From: UBA3076 sp964646435
Lineage (GTDB): Bacteria; Desulfobacterota; Dissulfuribacteria; Dissulfuribacterales; UBA3076
Direction: 5' to 3'
NCBI GenBank assembly: GCA_964646435.1
Contig: CAZYEJ010000004.1
Location: 1 to 64,000 of the forward strand
DNA: 64,000 nucleotides
Under the pieces are notes generated by a model. It worked only from the letters and a program-made list of their open reading frames with translations, had not been told where the DNA came from and ran no database searches. Made by a program: the position numbers and the translations under genes. Of this stretch, positions 16,876-25,520 are shown piece after piece. The first letter of the stretch is position 1; each line of letters begins with the position of its first letter.

Positions 16876-17139
16876 ATGGCGAGAATAACAATAGAAGACT
16901 GCCTGGGAAATTTGCATAACCGTTTTGAATTAGTACATCTTGCGATCGAGAGGGTAAAGCAATTACGCAAAGGCGCCCACCCCTTAGTTAAATGCCAAAA
17001 CAAGGAAATAGTCCAGGCATTGAGAGAAATTGCCCAAGACAAAGTAAAATTTGAAAATCTGGAAGAATTGGCCCGAGAGGCAGAAGAACAACGCATTTTC
17101 CAAGCATTACAGATAGATACCAATCAGGCAGAAGGTTAA
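16876..17139 (+). CDS. rpoZ: RNA polymerase omega subunit
   Basis: This 87-residue protein matches RpoZ. It begins MARITIEDCLGNLHNRFELV, has the conserved RFELVHLAIERVKQL helix, and NKEIVQALREIA in the second helix. Omega assists assembly of the beta' subunit and takes part in ppGpp response in proteobacteria. dksA, a ppGpp co-regulator, lies 1.7 kb downstream in the same direction. The leader is formed by the 104-bp mobile element, so expression may depend on sequences inside or just after it. The short A-rich gap to dnaJ (25 bp) suggests co-transcription. Confidence 0.9.
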   Translation: MARITIEDCLGNLHNRFELVHLAIERVKQLRKGAHPLVKCQNKEIVQALREIAQDKVKFENLEELAREAEEQRIFQALQIDTNQAEG

Positions 17140-17164
17140 AAAAAACCGTTTTTAGGCATTATCA

Positions 17165-18304
17165 ATGAAAAAAGACTACTACGAAATTTTGGAGGTTTCC
17201 CGAGACTGCTCATCTGAAGAACTAAAAAAAGCCTACAGGAAGCTGGCCCTAAAATATCATCCTGATAAAAATCAGGGTGATAAAGACGCAGAGGAACACT
17301 TCAAGGAGGCGGCAGAGGCCTATGAAGTGCTCAGAGATCCTCAGAAAAGACAGACCTATGACCTTTACGGTCACGAAGGAATAGCCGGGACAGGCTTCAG
17401 AGGTTTTTCCGGACCACAAGACATATTTAGTAACTTTGGCGACCTGTTTGAAGACCTGTTTGGTTTCTCTGCTACTCACCGAAGGCATGGCGCATCCATG
17501 GGGCCAGAGGCGGGTGCGGATCTGAGATACAACCTGGAGATTTCCTTTGAAGATGCTGCCAGAGGTACGGAGACTGAAGTCGAGATAGTTTGTCTTGAGT
17601 CCTGTTCTAGTTGCAATGGAACGGGTATGGCCTCCGGGAGCCATCCTGCTACCTGTCCTACTTGTCAGGGAAGAGGCCAAATAATAAGGTCAGAAGGCTT
17701 CTTCAGGATATCATCTACTTGTCCACACTGTTCCGGAACCGGAACGATTATCACAAACCCCTGCAAAACCTGCCAAGGCAAGGGCAGGCTCAGAGAACGA
17801 CATAAGGTAAGGGTACGCATTCCTGCAGGTGTAGATACAGACTCAAGATTGCGCCTGAGGAGGGAGGGTGAAGCCGGTCTCAGGGATGGGCCCAGGGGGG
17901 ATCTCTACATAATAATCCACGTAAAACCCCACCACCTTTTCGAACGTCATGGCAATGACATATATTGTCGTCTTCCTATTTCTATTGTCCAGGCAGCAGT
18001 AGGAGACAAAATTGAAATATCCACACTGGATGGACCCCGCAACTTAAAAATTCCGGCAGGGACCCAGACAGGAGAACACTTCGGGCTGAAAGGACTTGGC
18101 ATTCCCGATCTTAGAGGATTTGTAGCCGGCGATCAGATAGTTGAAGTTGCTGTTGTAACACCAACCAAGTTGACAGAACGCCAATGTGCGCTGCTTCAGG
18201 AATTCGCTGATATCGAAAAAGAAAAAAAAGAAGGCGGCTTCTTTCGTAAACTGTTTAAACGATCCGAAGCAGATAGGCACTCCAGTCAGGAGAGGACGTC
18301 TTGA
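17165..18304 (+). CDS. dnaJ: Chaperone DnaJ
   Basis: This 379-residue type I Hsp40 starts with a J domain (YYEILEVSRDCS, with the HPD motif in YHPDKNQGDKDAEE). A glycine/phenylalanine-rich linker follows, and then four zinc-finger repeats (CSSCNGTG, CPTCQGRG, CPHCSGTG, CKTCQGKG) and the C-terminal peptide-binding domains. It stimulates DnaK ATPase in protein folding. dnaK is not adjacent. Its TGA stop overlaps the TTG start of moaC, so the two are coupled. The HPD-containing helix and all eight zinc cysteines are intact. Confidence 0.95.
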   Translation: MKKDYYEILEVSRDCSSEELKKAYRKLALKYHPDKNQGDKDAEEHFKEAAEAYEVLRDPQKRQTYDLYGHEGIAGTGFRGFSGPQDIFSNFGDLFEDLFGFSATHRRHGASMGPEAGADLRYNLEISFEDAARGTETEVEIVCLESCSSCNGTGMASGSHPATCPTCQGRGQIIRSEGFFRISSTCPHCSGTGTIITNPCKTCQGKGRLRERHKVRVRIPAGVDTDSRLRLRREGEAGLRDGPRGDLYIIIHVKPHHLFERHGNDIYCRLPISIVQAAVGDKIEISTLDGPRNLKIPAGTQTGEHFGLKGLGIPDLRGFVAGDQIVEVAVVTPTKLTERQCALLQEFADIEKEKKEGGFFRKLFKRSEADRHSSQERTS

Positions 18305-18795
18305 GCAAAAATTCCTTTTCTCATCTGAACAAGAAGGGTTGGGCCCACATGGTGGACGTAAGCCCAAAACCTATGACCCAAAGAGAAGCGATTGCTTCAG
18401 GACGGGTAATAATAGGACCTGATGCCTTTAATCTTCTTATTGACAGTAAAACCTCAAAAGGTGACGTTCTGGCTGTAGCCAGGATAGCTGGGATCATGGC
18501 TGCCAAAAAAGTGGAAACCCTGATTCCACTTTGTCATCCTTTAACTTTGCAACAAGTAGAGATTGACTTCATTCCAAACCCTGAAAAAAATGCCATAGAA
18601 ATTTTGGCACGAGCAAAGGCAAAAGGCGCAACCGGCGTGGAAATGGAGGCCTTAACCGCGGTTTCGGTTGCTGCTCTGACCATTTACGATATGTGCAAGT
18701 CAGCAGAGAAAAATATAACTATTGAAAAAGTGCAATTGGATTATAAATCCGGTGGGAAAAGCGGAACCTGGAAAAGAAAGTTCTTAGGAGAATAG
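18301..18795 (+). CDS. moaC: Cyclic pyranopterin monophosphate synthase
   Basis: This 164-residue enzyme makes cyclic pyranopterin monophosphate in molybdenum/tungsten cofactor synthesis. Family motifs are MVDVSPKPMTQREAIASGRV, LIPLCHPL with the active-site histidine, VEMEALTAVSVAALTIYDMCK, and GGKSGTW near the end. The start is a TTG overlapping the dnaJ stop, preceded by GAGGA. The ATG further on (MVDVSP) would remove 16 residues that are poorly conserved, so it is an alternative. No other moa genes are nearby. The linkage dnaJ-moaC-dksA looks operonic, with gaps of 4 bp or less. Confidence 0.93.
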   Translation: MSKNSFSHLNKKGWAHMVDVSPKPMTQREAIASGRVIIGPDAFNLLIDSKTSKGDVLAVARIAGIMAAKKVETLIPLCHPLTLQQVEIDFIPNPEKNAIEILARAKAKGATGVEMEALTAVSVAALTIYDMCKSAEKNITIEKVQLDYKSGGKSGTWKRKFLGE

Positions 18796-18799
18796 TAGC

Positions 18800-19162
18800 A
18801 TGGAACAGGCCCAACTGGAATATTTTCGCAAACTACTCCAGAAAAAACTCAATGATCTTTTAGGGGAAGCGGACAAGACCCTGGAAGAGATGACTGACAT
18901 GAACGACCACTTTCCTGACCCAACAGATCGGGCGTCCGTAGAATCTGATCGTAGTTTTGAGCTACGCATCAGAGATAGGGAGAGAAAGCTCATAAAAAAG
19001 ATTAATAAGGCCTTAGAAAGGATCGAAGAAGGGACTTACGGCATATGTGAGGAGTGTGGTGAAGAAATAGGAGCTAAGCGCCTGACGGCCAGACCTGTCA
19101 CAACCCGTTGCATTGAGTGCAAGTCCAAGCAAGAAAAAGAGGAAAAAGCCAAAGGCTTATAA
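18800..19162 (+). CDS. dksA: DksA/TraR family transcription factor
   Basis: This 120-residue protein has an N-terminal helical hairpin with the acidic tip FPDPTDRASVESDRS and a C-terminal C4 zinc finger (CEECGEEIG then CIEC, 18 residues between pairs). DksA binds the secondary channel of RNA polymerase and, with ppGpp, shifts transcription from rRNA to amino-acid genes. The basic RIRDRERKLIKKINKALERI helix is typical. It sits four bases after moaC, and the TAA stop directly abuts the next ATG (GH57), so it is within a tight operon. Confidence 0.92.
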   Translation: MEQAQLEYFRKLLQKKLNDLLGEADKTLEEMTDMNDHFPDPTDRASVESDRSFELRIRDRERKLIKKINKALERIEEGTYGICEECGEEIGAKRLTARPVTTRCIECKSKQEKEEKAKGL

Positions 19163-21331
19163 ATGCTGCAGTTAAATATTGCCTTCCTTTGGCATATGCA
19201 TCAACCTCTGTACCTTGACCCGACAAGAGATCGCTTTGCGATGCCATGGGTCAGGCTCCATGCCGTCAAGGCTTACTCTGACATGATAGCGTGTCTGGAC
19301 TCTCGGCCTGAGGCAAAGGTAACTTTCAACCTTGTTCCATCCCTTCTTCTCCAAATCCAGTCTTATATACAGGGCAAAACCGACGACTTCCTGGAATTGA
19401 GCCGTCGTCCTGCCATCGAGCTCTCCCCTTCAGACCAGGAATTCATCCTGACACATTTTTTCAGCTGCCAATGGCCCACTATGGTAGAACCCCATAAGAG
19501 GTACCTGCAACTGCTGGAGTTGCGAGGAAGGGACTTTGGTCCATCTTATACCTCCCAAGTGAGAAAAAAATTTTCAACCCAGGATTATTTAGACCTTCAG
19601 GTCTGGTTTAATCTCGCCTGGGTCGGCTTTTCCTCAAGAAATCACCCCTTGATAAGCTCTCTTTTTCAAAAAGGACAATTGTTCAGCGAAGAAGAAAAGA
19701 TGGATCTCCTGGACTTCCACCTTGAACTCATGAAAGGACTCATTCCCCGTTATAGTTCAAAATGGATCGAAGGACAGATAGAGATCAGTATCAGCCCATT
19801 CTATCATCCTATTCTTCCCCTGCTAATTGATACGGATTTAGGGAAAAGGCCAAGACCGGAGACCAAACTCCCCTTGCGATTTACTTGCCCGGAAGACGCC
19901 GGAACACAAATGGAAAGAGGTAGGCGCTACTGTAAGGAGATTTTAGGCCAGACTCCTGTAGGACTCTGGCCATCAGAGGGCTCTGTTGCCCCTGAGCTTA
20001 TCCCCCTCATTGAAAAAGCCGGGTTTTCCTGGACCGCAACAGACGAGGCCATCCTATTTAACTCACTTGAAAAAATCGAATCTCAGAGTCTTTTTCAGCC
20101 TTATAGAGTAGAAACAAATGGCTGCTGCACAGACATGGTCTTTCGGCACCATAAGCTTTCAGATCTGATAGGTTTTGTTTATCAAAAAAACCCTCCTCAG
20201 GCCGCAATCACTGACTTTGTTTCCAGGCTGAAGAAAATCTGTAGCGGCCTTCAGGAAATGGATCGTGCCCCTTTTGTTGCCATAATTCTGGATGGGGAAA
20301 ATCCCTGGGAGTATTACCAGGACGGTGGTGAATCCTTCTTGACAGGCCTATATGATGCAATTATCACAGAACCAATGTTTGAACTGGTGACCATTGGTCA
20401 ATATCTGGAAGACCATCCGCCGACATGCACCTTGCCGGGGCTATATACAGGCTCTTGGATAAACCATGATTTCGGCATCTGGATCGGTGGGCAGGACGAA
20501 AATAGGGCATGGGAAGCCCTGGGTCATGCAAGAAAAGCCATCGACAATGCCAGAAAACAGGAAGACATAACTGAAGAGACCTTGAATGTAGCTATGGAAT
20601 CTATTTTTGCTGCTGAAGGCAGTGACTGGTTCTGGTGGTATGGAGACCAATTTGAGACTGATTATGCCTATGAATTTGACCACCTCTTTCGGAGTCATCT
20701 CAAAAAGGTCTATAATAGCCTTAACATGACAGTTTCTGATGAACTGCTGAGTCCGATAAGGGTTCCAAAACCGGCAACACCTACTACTGAACCAACGTGT
20801 TTTATACACCCACAAATTGATGGACGTGTGAGCTATTATTGGGAGTGGAGAGGTGCAGGATTACTGACCCTGGGAGGTCAAGGGGGGGCCATGCATTCCG
20901 GGGCGAGTTCGCTGGCTGAGATTGCCTATGGCTTTGATCTTGAGTCGCTTTATCTGAGGATAGATCCCAGAGAGGGGGGCTTTGATGTATGGGAGCCGGA
21001 TCTCGGCCTCAGGATTACAATCTCTTCTAAGGCTATAATAACTATCGAGCTGATCCCCAGCCGGTCTATAGACCCCCTTAAGGGAAAAATCAGGGTTTTA
21101 AAAAATGGAAAGGCCCTTGTTTTTCGCGAAACAGGTGTAAAATGCGCTGTGAATGAGTTGACAGAAGTGGCAATACCTTTTGCACTTCTGGACTCTAACC
21201 CCAAAGATGAACTGACATTTTATGTTGAAACAATAGGAAATGAGTTGGTGAGAGACAGATGGCCTCGGGGGGGCTACATAGTGCTTCAAGTACCTGATAA
21301 AAACTTTGAACGTAGGCTTTGGCTGGTTTGA
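19163..21331 (+). CDS. Glycoside hydrolase family 57 (alpha-amylase-type)
   Basis: This 722-residue cytoplasmic enzyme begins with the GH57 motif LNIAFLWHMHQPLY. The candidate nucleophile glutamate is in GLWPSEGSVAPELI (about residue 276), and the acid/base aspartate in IILDGENPWEYYQDGGE. The remaining GH57 region has FWWYGDQFETDYAYEFD. A beta-rich C-terminal domain of about 200 residues follows. GH57 enzymes act on alpha-1,4 glucans as amylases, 4-alpha-glucanotransferases or branching enzymes. The activity cannot be settled by eye. No signal peptide is seen, which points to glycogen turnover. It directly abuts dksA and precedes galT. Confidence 0.88.
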   Translation: MLQLNIAFLWHMHQPLYLDPTRDRFAMPWVRLHAVKAYSDMIACLDSRPEAKVTFNLVPSLLLQIQSYIQGKTDDFLELSRRPAIELSPSDQEFILTHFFSCQWPTMVEPHKRYLQLLELRGRDFGPSYTSQVRKKFSTQDYLDLQVWFNLAWVGFSSRNHPLISSLFQKGQLFSEEEKMDLLDFHLELMKGLIPRYSSKWIEGQIEISISPFYHPILPLLIDTDLGKRPRPETKLPLRFTCPEDAGTQMERGRRYCKEILGQTPVGLWPSEGSVAPELIPLIEKAGFSWTATDEAILFNSLEKIESQSLFQPYRVETNGCCTDMVFRHHKLSDLIGFVYQKNPPQAAITDFVSRLKKICSGLQEMDRAPFVAIILDGENPWEYYQDGGESFLTGLYDAIITEPMFELVTIGQYLEDHPPTCTLPGLYTGSWINHDFGIWIGGQDENRAWEALGHARKAIDNARKQEDITEETLNVAMESIFAAEGSDWFWWYGDQFETDYAYEFDHLFRSHLKKVYNSLNMTVSDELLSPIRVPKPATPTTEPTCFIHPQIDGRVSYYWEWRGAGLLTLGGQGGAMHSGASSLAEIAYGFDLESLYLRIDPREGGFDVWEPDLGLRITISSKAIITIELIPSRSIDPLKGKIRVLKNGKALVFRETGVKCAVNELTEVAIPFALLDSNPKDELTFYVETIGNELVRDRWPRGGYIVLQVPDKNFERRLWLV

Positions 21332-21341
21332 GGGATTCCAA

Positions 21342-22343
21342 ATGCCCGAACTACGCAGGGATACAATCATAGGCCGATGGGTTATTATAGCCAAGGAAAG
21401 AGGGAATCGCCCCTACGACTTTGTCATTGAAAAAGACAAGACCAGGGGCGGGTTTTGTCCTTTATGCCCTGGGAATGAACATACCACTCCGCCGGAAGTT
21501 CTGGCTTATGGACGGCCGGACTATTCGCCAAATGGACCAGGCTGGACCCTCAGGGTAGTCCCAAACAAATTTCCCGCACTGGTTATAGAAGGAGATCTGG
21601 ACAAACGGGGCGAAGGTATTTACGATAAAATGAATGGCATCGGCGCCCATGAGGTTATAATAGATACCCCTAAGCACGACGAAACCATTCCTATGATGTC
21701 TCATGGACAGCTTATCCAGACCTTTTGGGCCTACAGGGACCGGATGGTAGATTTGGCACAGGATTCCCGCTTTCGCTACATAATAATTTTCAAGAATTTC
21801 GGCCGGGCTGCAGGTGCTTCTCTAGAACATTCACATTCCCAGCTTATTGCTCTCCCTATCGTACCTCACCGGATACAGGAAGAGATCCAAAGCTCTTTGC
21901 ACTATTATGAATTTAAGGAACGCTGCATCTTTTGTGATATCATTCGTCAGGAAAAATCCCAAGACATAAGAATAGTATGTGAAAATAATGATTTTATCAC
22001 GATCTGCCCCTTTGCGCCCCGTTCGCCTTTTGAGATGTGGCTGATGCCTAAAAGACACCAATCTTCTTATATTTCCATGGACGACAATCAATTCCATTCA
22101 TTGACAGACCTGTTTCTGGAGACAATGCAGCGCCTCGACAAAGCCCTCCCGGGGGTCCCTTACAATTATATGTTGCACACGTCTCCGTTACGCATTCCTT
22201 TCCTGGAACACTATCACTGGCATATAGAGATATTGCCCAAGGTGACCACGATGGCAGGGTTTGAGTGGGGTACCGGATTTTATATCAACCCTACCCCGCC
22301 TGAAGAATCCGCACAGTTTCTCAGAGAGATCAATTTAGATTAA
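21342..22343 (+). CDS. galT: Galactose-1-phosphate uridylyltransferase family
   Basis: The protein has 333 residues from the ATG at 21342, which is preferred over an upstream start in the GH57 gene because GAGGG precedes it and MPELRRDTIIGRWVIIA is the conserved N-terminus. GalT/HIT signatures are GFCPLCPGNE (metal cysteines), AAGASLEHSHSQLIALP with the active HxHxQ, CIFCDII, and YHWHIEILPK at the end. It transfers nucleotidyl groups between hexose-1-phosphates. Next to a GH57 glucan enzyme it may act on glucose-1-phosphate from glycogen breakdown, as does the related ADP-forming group. That is inference. Confidence 0.9.
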   Translation: MPELRRDTIIGRWVIIAKERGNRPYDFVIEKDKTRGGFCPLCPGNEHTTPPEVLAYGRPDYSPNGPGWTLRVVPNKFPALVIEGDLDKRGEGIYDKMNGIGAHEVIIDTPKHDETIPMMSHGQLIQTFWAYRDRMVDLAQDSRFRYIIIFKNFGRAAGASLEHSHSQLIALPIVPHRIQEEIQSSLHYYEFKERCIFCDIIRQEKSQDIRIVCENNDFITICPFAPRSPFEMWLMPKRHQSSYISMDDNQFHSLTDLFLETMQRLDKALPGVPYNYMLHTSPLRIPFLEHYHWHIEILPKVTTMAGFEWGTGFYINPTPPEESAQFLREINLD

Positions 22344-22422
22344 TGAAATTCCACTATATGGATCAAACCATTTGCTGTATATAAATATAAATATTAACAG
22401 TAAACAGCCAAGAAGGTGATCT

Positions 22423-22782
22423 ATGAATAAATACAAAATACTCGTAGTTGACGACGAAGAGAGTATTCATCTCCTTTACAAGGAAGAATTGGAAGAAGAA
22501 GGCTATGAAGTCCACTCGGCGATGAGCGGAGAAGATGCCCTTAAGGCCTTTGACGCTCAGGAACCGGACCTTGTCATCCTGGACATAAATATGCCTGGTA
22601 TGGATGGCATAGAAGTGCTGCGTCAAATGAAACAAAAAAAACCCAGGGTGCCTGTTATCTTGAGTTCTGCCTATCCTGAGTATAAACAGGATTTGGCGTC
22701 GTGGGCATCGGATGACTATATAGTCAAGTCCTTCAACTTAGATGATCTCAAGTCATCTGTTCGCAGAAATTTAGCGAAATAA
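22423..22782 (+). CDS. Stand-alone CheY-like receiver protein
   Basis: This 119-residue receiver domain has no output domain. ILVVDDEES has the acidic pair, LVILDINMPGMDG has the phosphoacceptor aspartate (about residue 50), and VILSSAYPEY has the switch serine. The conserved lysine follows in YIVKSF, where the usual proline after lysine is serine. The ribosome site is AAGGTG 6 bp before the ATG. No partner kinase is next to it. It lies just before a receiver-GGDEF gene, which may share an input signal. Confidence 0.88.
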   Translation: MNKYKILVVDDEESIHLLYKEELEEEGYEVHSAMSGEDALKAFDAQEPDLVILDINMPGMDGIEVLRQMKQKKPRVPVILSSAYPEYKQDLASWASDDYIVKSFNLDDLKSSVRRNLAK

Positions 22783-22811
22783 GGCAAAAAAAGGGAATTG
22801 TGCGAATTCTT

Positions 22812-22830
22812 CAGGAGATGAAGTCTCCTG
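22812..22830. other. Short hairpin 3' of the receiver gene
   Basis: CAGGAGA-TGAAG-TCTCCTG is a perfect 7-bp stem with a 5-nt loop, 30 bp past the receiver stop codon. No U-run follows, so intrinsic termination is doubtful. The remaining 22831-23012 is AT-rich with short inverted AATTCCT/AGGAATT motifs and no gene. Confidence 0.45.
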
Positions 22831-23012
22831 GCGGTTCTTACATCTTTGATGTTGTCATCTGTCCTCTTCAAATTATTATATTCAGCCTTAAATTGAAAAA
22901 TTGAGGAATTAAAATCGATAGAACAACTTTCAATTTATCAATTCCTTAAATTCGCAATTCCTGAATCAACTGATTCAAGATAACCTTATAGACTTATACA
23001 GCCTGGGAGGAT

Positions 23013-23978
23013 GTGTTGCCTAAGATTTTAGAATCATCTGAAAACCAGGTCGGATTTTTCTTAAAAGACCTGCCACAAGAACCCCAACAACTCCTACTTG
23101 TTGACGACGACCCTATCATCTTAAACTTATTGGCAGAATTCGTTTCCAGTCTCGGGTACCAATATCGTACAGCAGGTGACGGTCTGGAAGCCATGTCATT
23201 GCTGGAGCAGTCCTCCAGCACGATCGTAATCACTGACCTCATGATGCCCAAAATGGATGGAATGGAGCTTATTCGGAAAATTAAAAAACTCTGGCCTGAA
23301 ACAGATGTAATGGCAATAACAGGATATAGTCGAGACTTTCATTACACCGACGTTATTAAATCCGGAGCATGCGATTTCATACAAAAACCCTTTAATCTGG
23401 ACGAATTAGAGGCCAAACTCAACAGGATAATCAGGGAACGTGGATATAGGGCCCTGTTGAAACGACTTTCCATAAGAGATGTCCTTACAGACCTATACAA
23501 CAGACGTTTTCTCGACCAAAAACTCGAAGAGGAAACCCAAAGGGCCACCCGCCAAGACTACCCTCTTTTTCTAATCATATTAGACCTGGATAATTTCAAA
23601 GAACTGAATGATACCTTGGGGCATCAGGCAGGAGACGAGGTGCTCCAGCGCCTGGCTGGTGTGCTGAATAATTCCATCAGACGTAATGTTGATATTCCAT
23701 TTCGCTATGGAGGAGACGAATTCGCCGTAATGATTCCCCAGGCCAGCACAGAGCAGGTAAAACAGATAGCAGAACGCATACGGCGCAATTACCTGAACGA
23801 GGATATAGGTGAGACTTCACTTAGCCTGGGGATCTCCCGCTTCAGTAAAACAAACAGTGGATTGCGCGAAGACATTAACGATTTTATACACAAAGCTGAT
23901 GTCTCAATGTATACCGCAAAAAAAACAGGAGGTAATAAAATAATATTTCACGAAGAAATAAAGAAGGAAGGACCTTGA
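23013..23978 (+). CDS. Response regulator with diguanylate cyclase (GGDEF) output
   Basis: The protein has 321 residues. A receiver domain occupies about residues 25-145 (LLLVDDDPIILN, IVITDLMMPKMDG, FIQKPFN). The GGDEF domain follows at about 155-315 (LTDLYNRRFLDQKL, ILDLDNFKELNDTLGH, RYGGDEFAVMIP). The catalytic GGDEF is intact, and an RNVD inhibitory I-site sits five residues before it, so an active, product-inhibited c-di-GMP synthase is expected. The start is a GTG at 23013 or the next TTG. The in-register ATG two bases earlier is in another frame and soon stops. Phosphorylation presumably controls dimerisation. Confidence 0.92.
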   Translation: MLPKILESSENQVGFFLKDLPQEPQQLLLVDDDPIILNLLAEFVSSLGYQYRTAGDGLEAMSLLEQSSSTIVITDLMMPKMDGMELIRKIKKLWPETDVMAITGYSRDFHYTDVIKSGACDFIQKPFNLDELEAKLNRIIRERGYRALLKRLSIRDVLTDLYNRRFLDQKLEEETQRATRQDYPLFLIILDLDNFKELNDTLGHQAGDEVLQRLAGVLNNSIRRNVDIPFRYGGDEFAVMIPQASTEQVKQIAERIRRNYLNEDIGETSLSLGISRFSKTNSGLREDINDFIHKADVSMYTAKKTGGNKIIFHEEIKKEGP

Positions 23979-24009
23979 TCACAGAGCCTCTAGGTATAAA
24001 TTAAGGGAT

Positions 24010-24364
24010 TTAGGGACTTTAATTTCAGACACAATTTTGAATTCTAAATTTTGAATGTTGAATTGAAAAAGGAAATAACCTTAAAAAGGGTATCCACTTC
24101 ATTGTCCTTGGGTATATTGTAGGTTGGGCTAAGCCGTCGGTCTGCAACTAATTTTGTTGGGTTCGATAATTTTGCAGTAATCTCAGTATGTTGAGGTTCT
24201 ATTAAGTCAGGCGAACCCAACAAAAGTGATGACTATAACCGCTTAACCCAACCTACAATTTGTCGTTTAGGGTAGCGAAGTGGATAGCCCCTTAACCTTA
24301 ATATATTAACTGTCCCTGACCTAAATTGAGAAAACAAAATTTGGGGTTTCCATTCAGGCACTAA
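24010..24364. mobile_element. TTAGTG-family inverted-repeat element, copy C
   Basis: This is a nearly full-length copy in opposite orientation to copy A at 2231-2594. The right end CAGGCACTAA (24355-24364) is the TTAGTGCCTG terminus, and the interior has TATCCACTTCATTGTCCTTG, GTAGGTTGGGCTAAGC and its inverse. The left terminus has decayed (TTAGGGACTTTAATTTCAGA). The right end contributes the TAG stop codon of mreB. It lies between the convergent GGDEF and mreB genes. Confidence 0.75.
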
Positions 24365-25404
24365 TTAATAAAAACCCTCTCGTAATCCTTAAAGGCCTCG
24401 ATTGTCCGCCCGGCACCCTGGACTACTGTTGTCAGCGGATCACTTGCCAGGTTAAACGTAAGGCCGGTCCTCAAACTCAAGAATTGAATAATGCCTCTCA
24501 GCAAAGCCCCACCCCCTGTCAATGTTATACCGTTGGCTTCTATCGAGGCCTTGGTGTCCGGAGACAAAGTCCTAAGCACATCCTCCACCATCTTGGAAAT
24601 AGCATCCAGCGGTTTCTCCAGAACAGGCATCAGTTCCCGAAGAGTAATTACTGACGTTACCGGCACCCCTCGCGAAAGATGCTTTCCCTTTACGTTATAT
24701 TCTTGATCCAGGCCTTTTCCATCATCCCAGACCGCTCCTATTTTCCATTTAATTGTCTCTGCAGTGGTCGGACCCACCACTACACCATGCTCTTCGGTCA
24801 ACCAACGGACGATGGCATCATCAAATTCATCCCCTGCCACCCGTAAAGTCTCGCAGTGTAAATACGACCACTTAGCTATTACAGCCACCTCAGTTGTGCC
24901 GCCACCTATATCCAGTACCATCTGCGGCTCCTCTCCACGAACAGGGAGACCCGCACCTATGGCAGCAGCCATGGTTTCTTCCAATAAAAATATTTTCTTG
25001 GCCCCGGCCTCCTGAGCTGCCTCAAGTACAGCCCGTTTTTCCACCTGAGTGATATTAGAAGGGATACAAATTACCACCCTTGGGGAGAAGATCCCCTTTC
25101 GTTCTTTCGCACGGTTCAAGAAAACTTTGATTAACTGACTTACTGCATCAAAATCCTCTATGATTCCCTCCTTCATAGGACGCATAGCCGTAATACCCTC
25201 AGGAGTCCGGCCCAAATACTTTTTTGCAGCAAGCCCCACCTCAATTACCCCGCCGTCACTTGAACACGCAATTACAGTAGGTTCATTTAGGACCACCCCC
25301 TCTCTTTGAACATAAATAAGGGTATTGGCAGTGCCCAAATCCATAGCCATGTCCTGTTTTATTATATTTTTAATGTGCTTAAGCGCCACGGCATCTCCAT
25401 TCAT
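24361..25404 (-). CDS. mreB: Rod shape-determining protein MreB
   Basis: This 347-residue bacterial actin has the phosphate-1 motif AMDLGTANTLIYV, MRPMKEGIIEDFDAV, the interdomain EAGAKKIFLLEETMAAAIGA, phosphate-2 LDIGGGTTEVAVIA, and adenosine motif TGGGALLRGI. It polymerises under the inner membrane to guide wall synthesis. The N-terminus (about 18 residues before AMDLG) is slightly unusual. A GTG at 25389 with GGAG before it is an alternative start. mreC and mreD do not follow, so it may be a second MreB paralogue. Its TAG stop is formed where the TTAGTG repeat abuts it. Confidence 0.93.
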   Translation of the reverse strand: MNGDAVALKHIKNIIKQDMAMDLGTANTLIYVQREGVVLNEPTVIACSSDGGVIEVGLAAKKYLGRTPEGITAMRPMKEGIIEDFDAVSQLIKVFLNRAKERKGIFSPRVVICIPSNITQVEKRAVLEAAQEAGAKKIFLLEETMAAAIGAGLPVRGEEPQMVLDIGGGTTEVAVIAKWSYLHCETLRVAGDEFDDAIVRWLTEEHGVVVGPTTAETIKWKIGAVWDDGKGLDQEYNVKGKHLSRGVPVTSVITLRELMPVLEKPLDAISKMVEDVLRTLSPDTKASIEANGITLTGGGALLRGIIQFLSLRTGLTFNLASDPLTTVVQGAGRTIEAFKDYERVFIN

Positions 25405-25440
25405 TAATGATTCTGCTAAAAATATCCCATCTGCTTACAA

Positions 25441-25520
25441 TAAATGTTGAATGTTGAATTAAGGTATATATCTTTTAAATCTTCTTTCAAAATTCAGCAT
25501 TCAAAATTCAGCATTTTTTA
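25441..25520. repeat. AT-rich inverted repeat between the GAF gene and mreB
   Basis: AAATGTTGAATGTTGAATT is matched in inverted order by AAATTCAGCATTCAAAATTC followed by AGCATTT, with a 25-bp spacer. The right arm overlaps the end of the GAF-domain gene and provides its TGC TGA ending. The motif resembles the outer AT-rich part of the TTAGTG family (ATTCAACATTCAAAATT). Confidence 0.6.
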
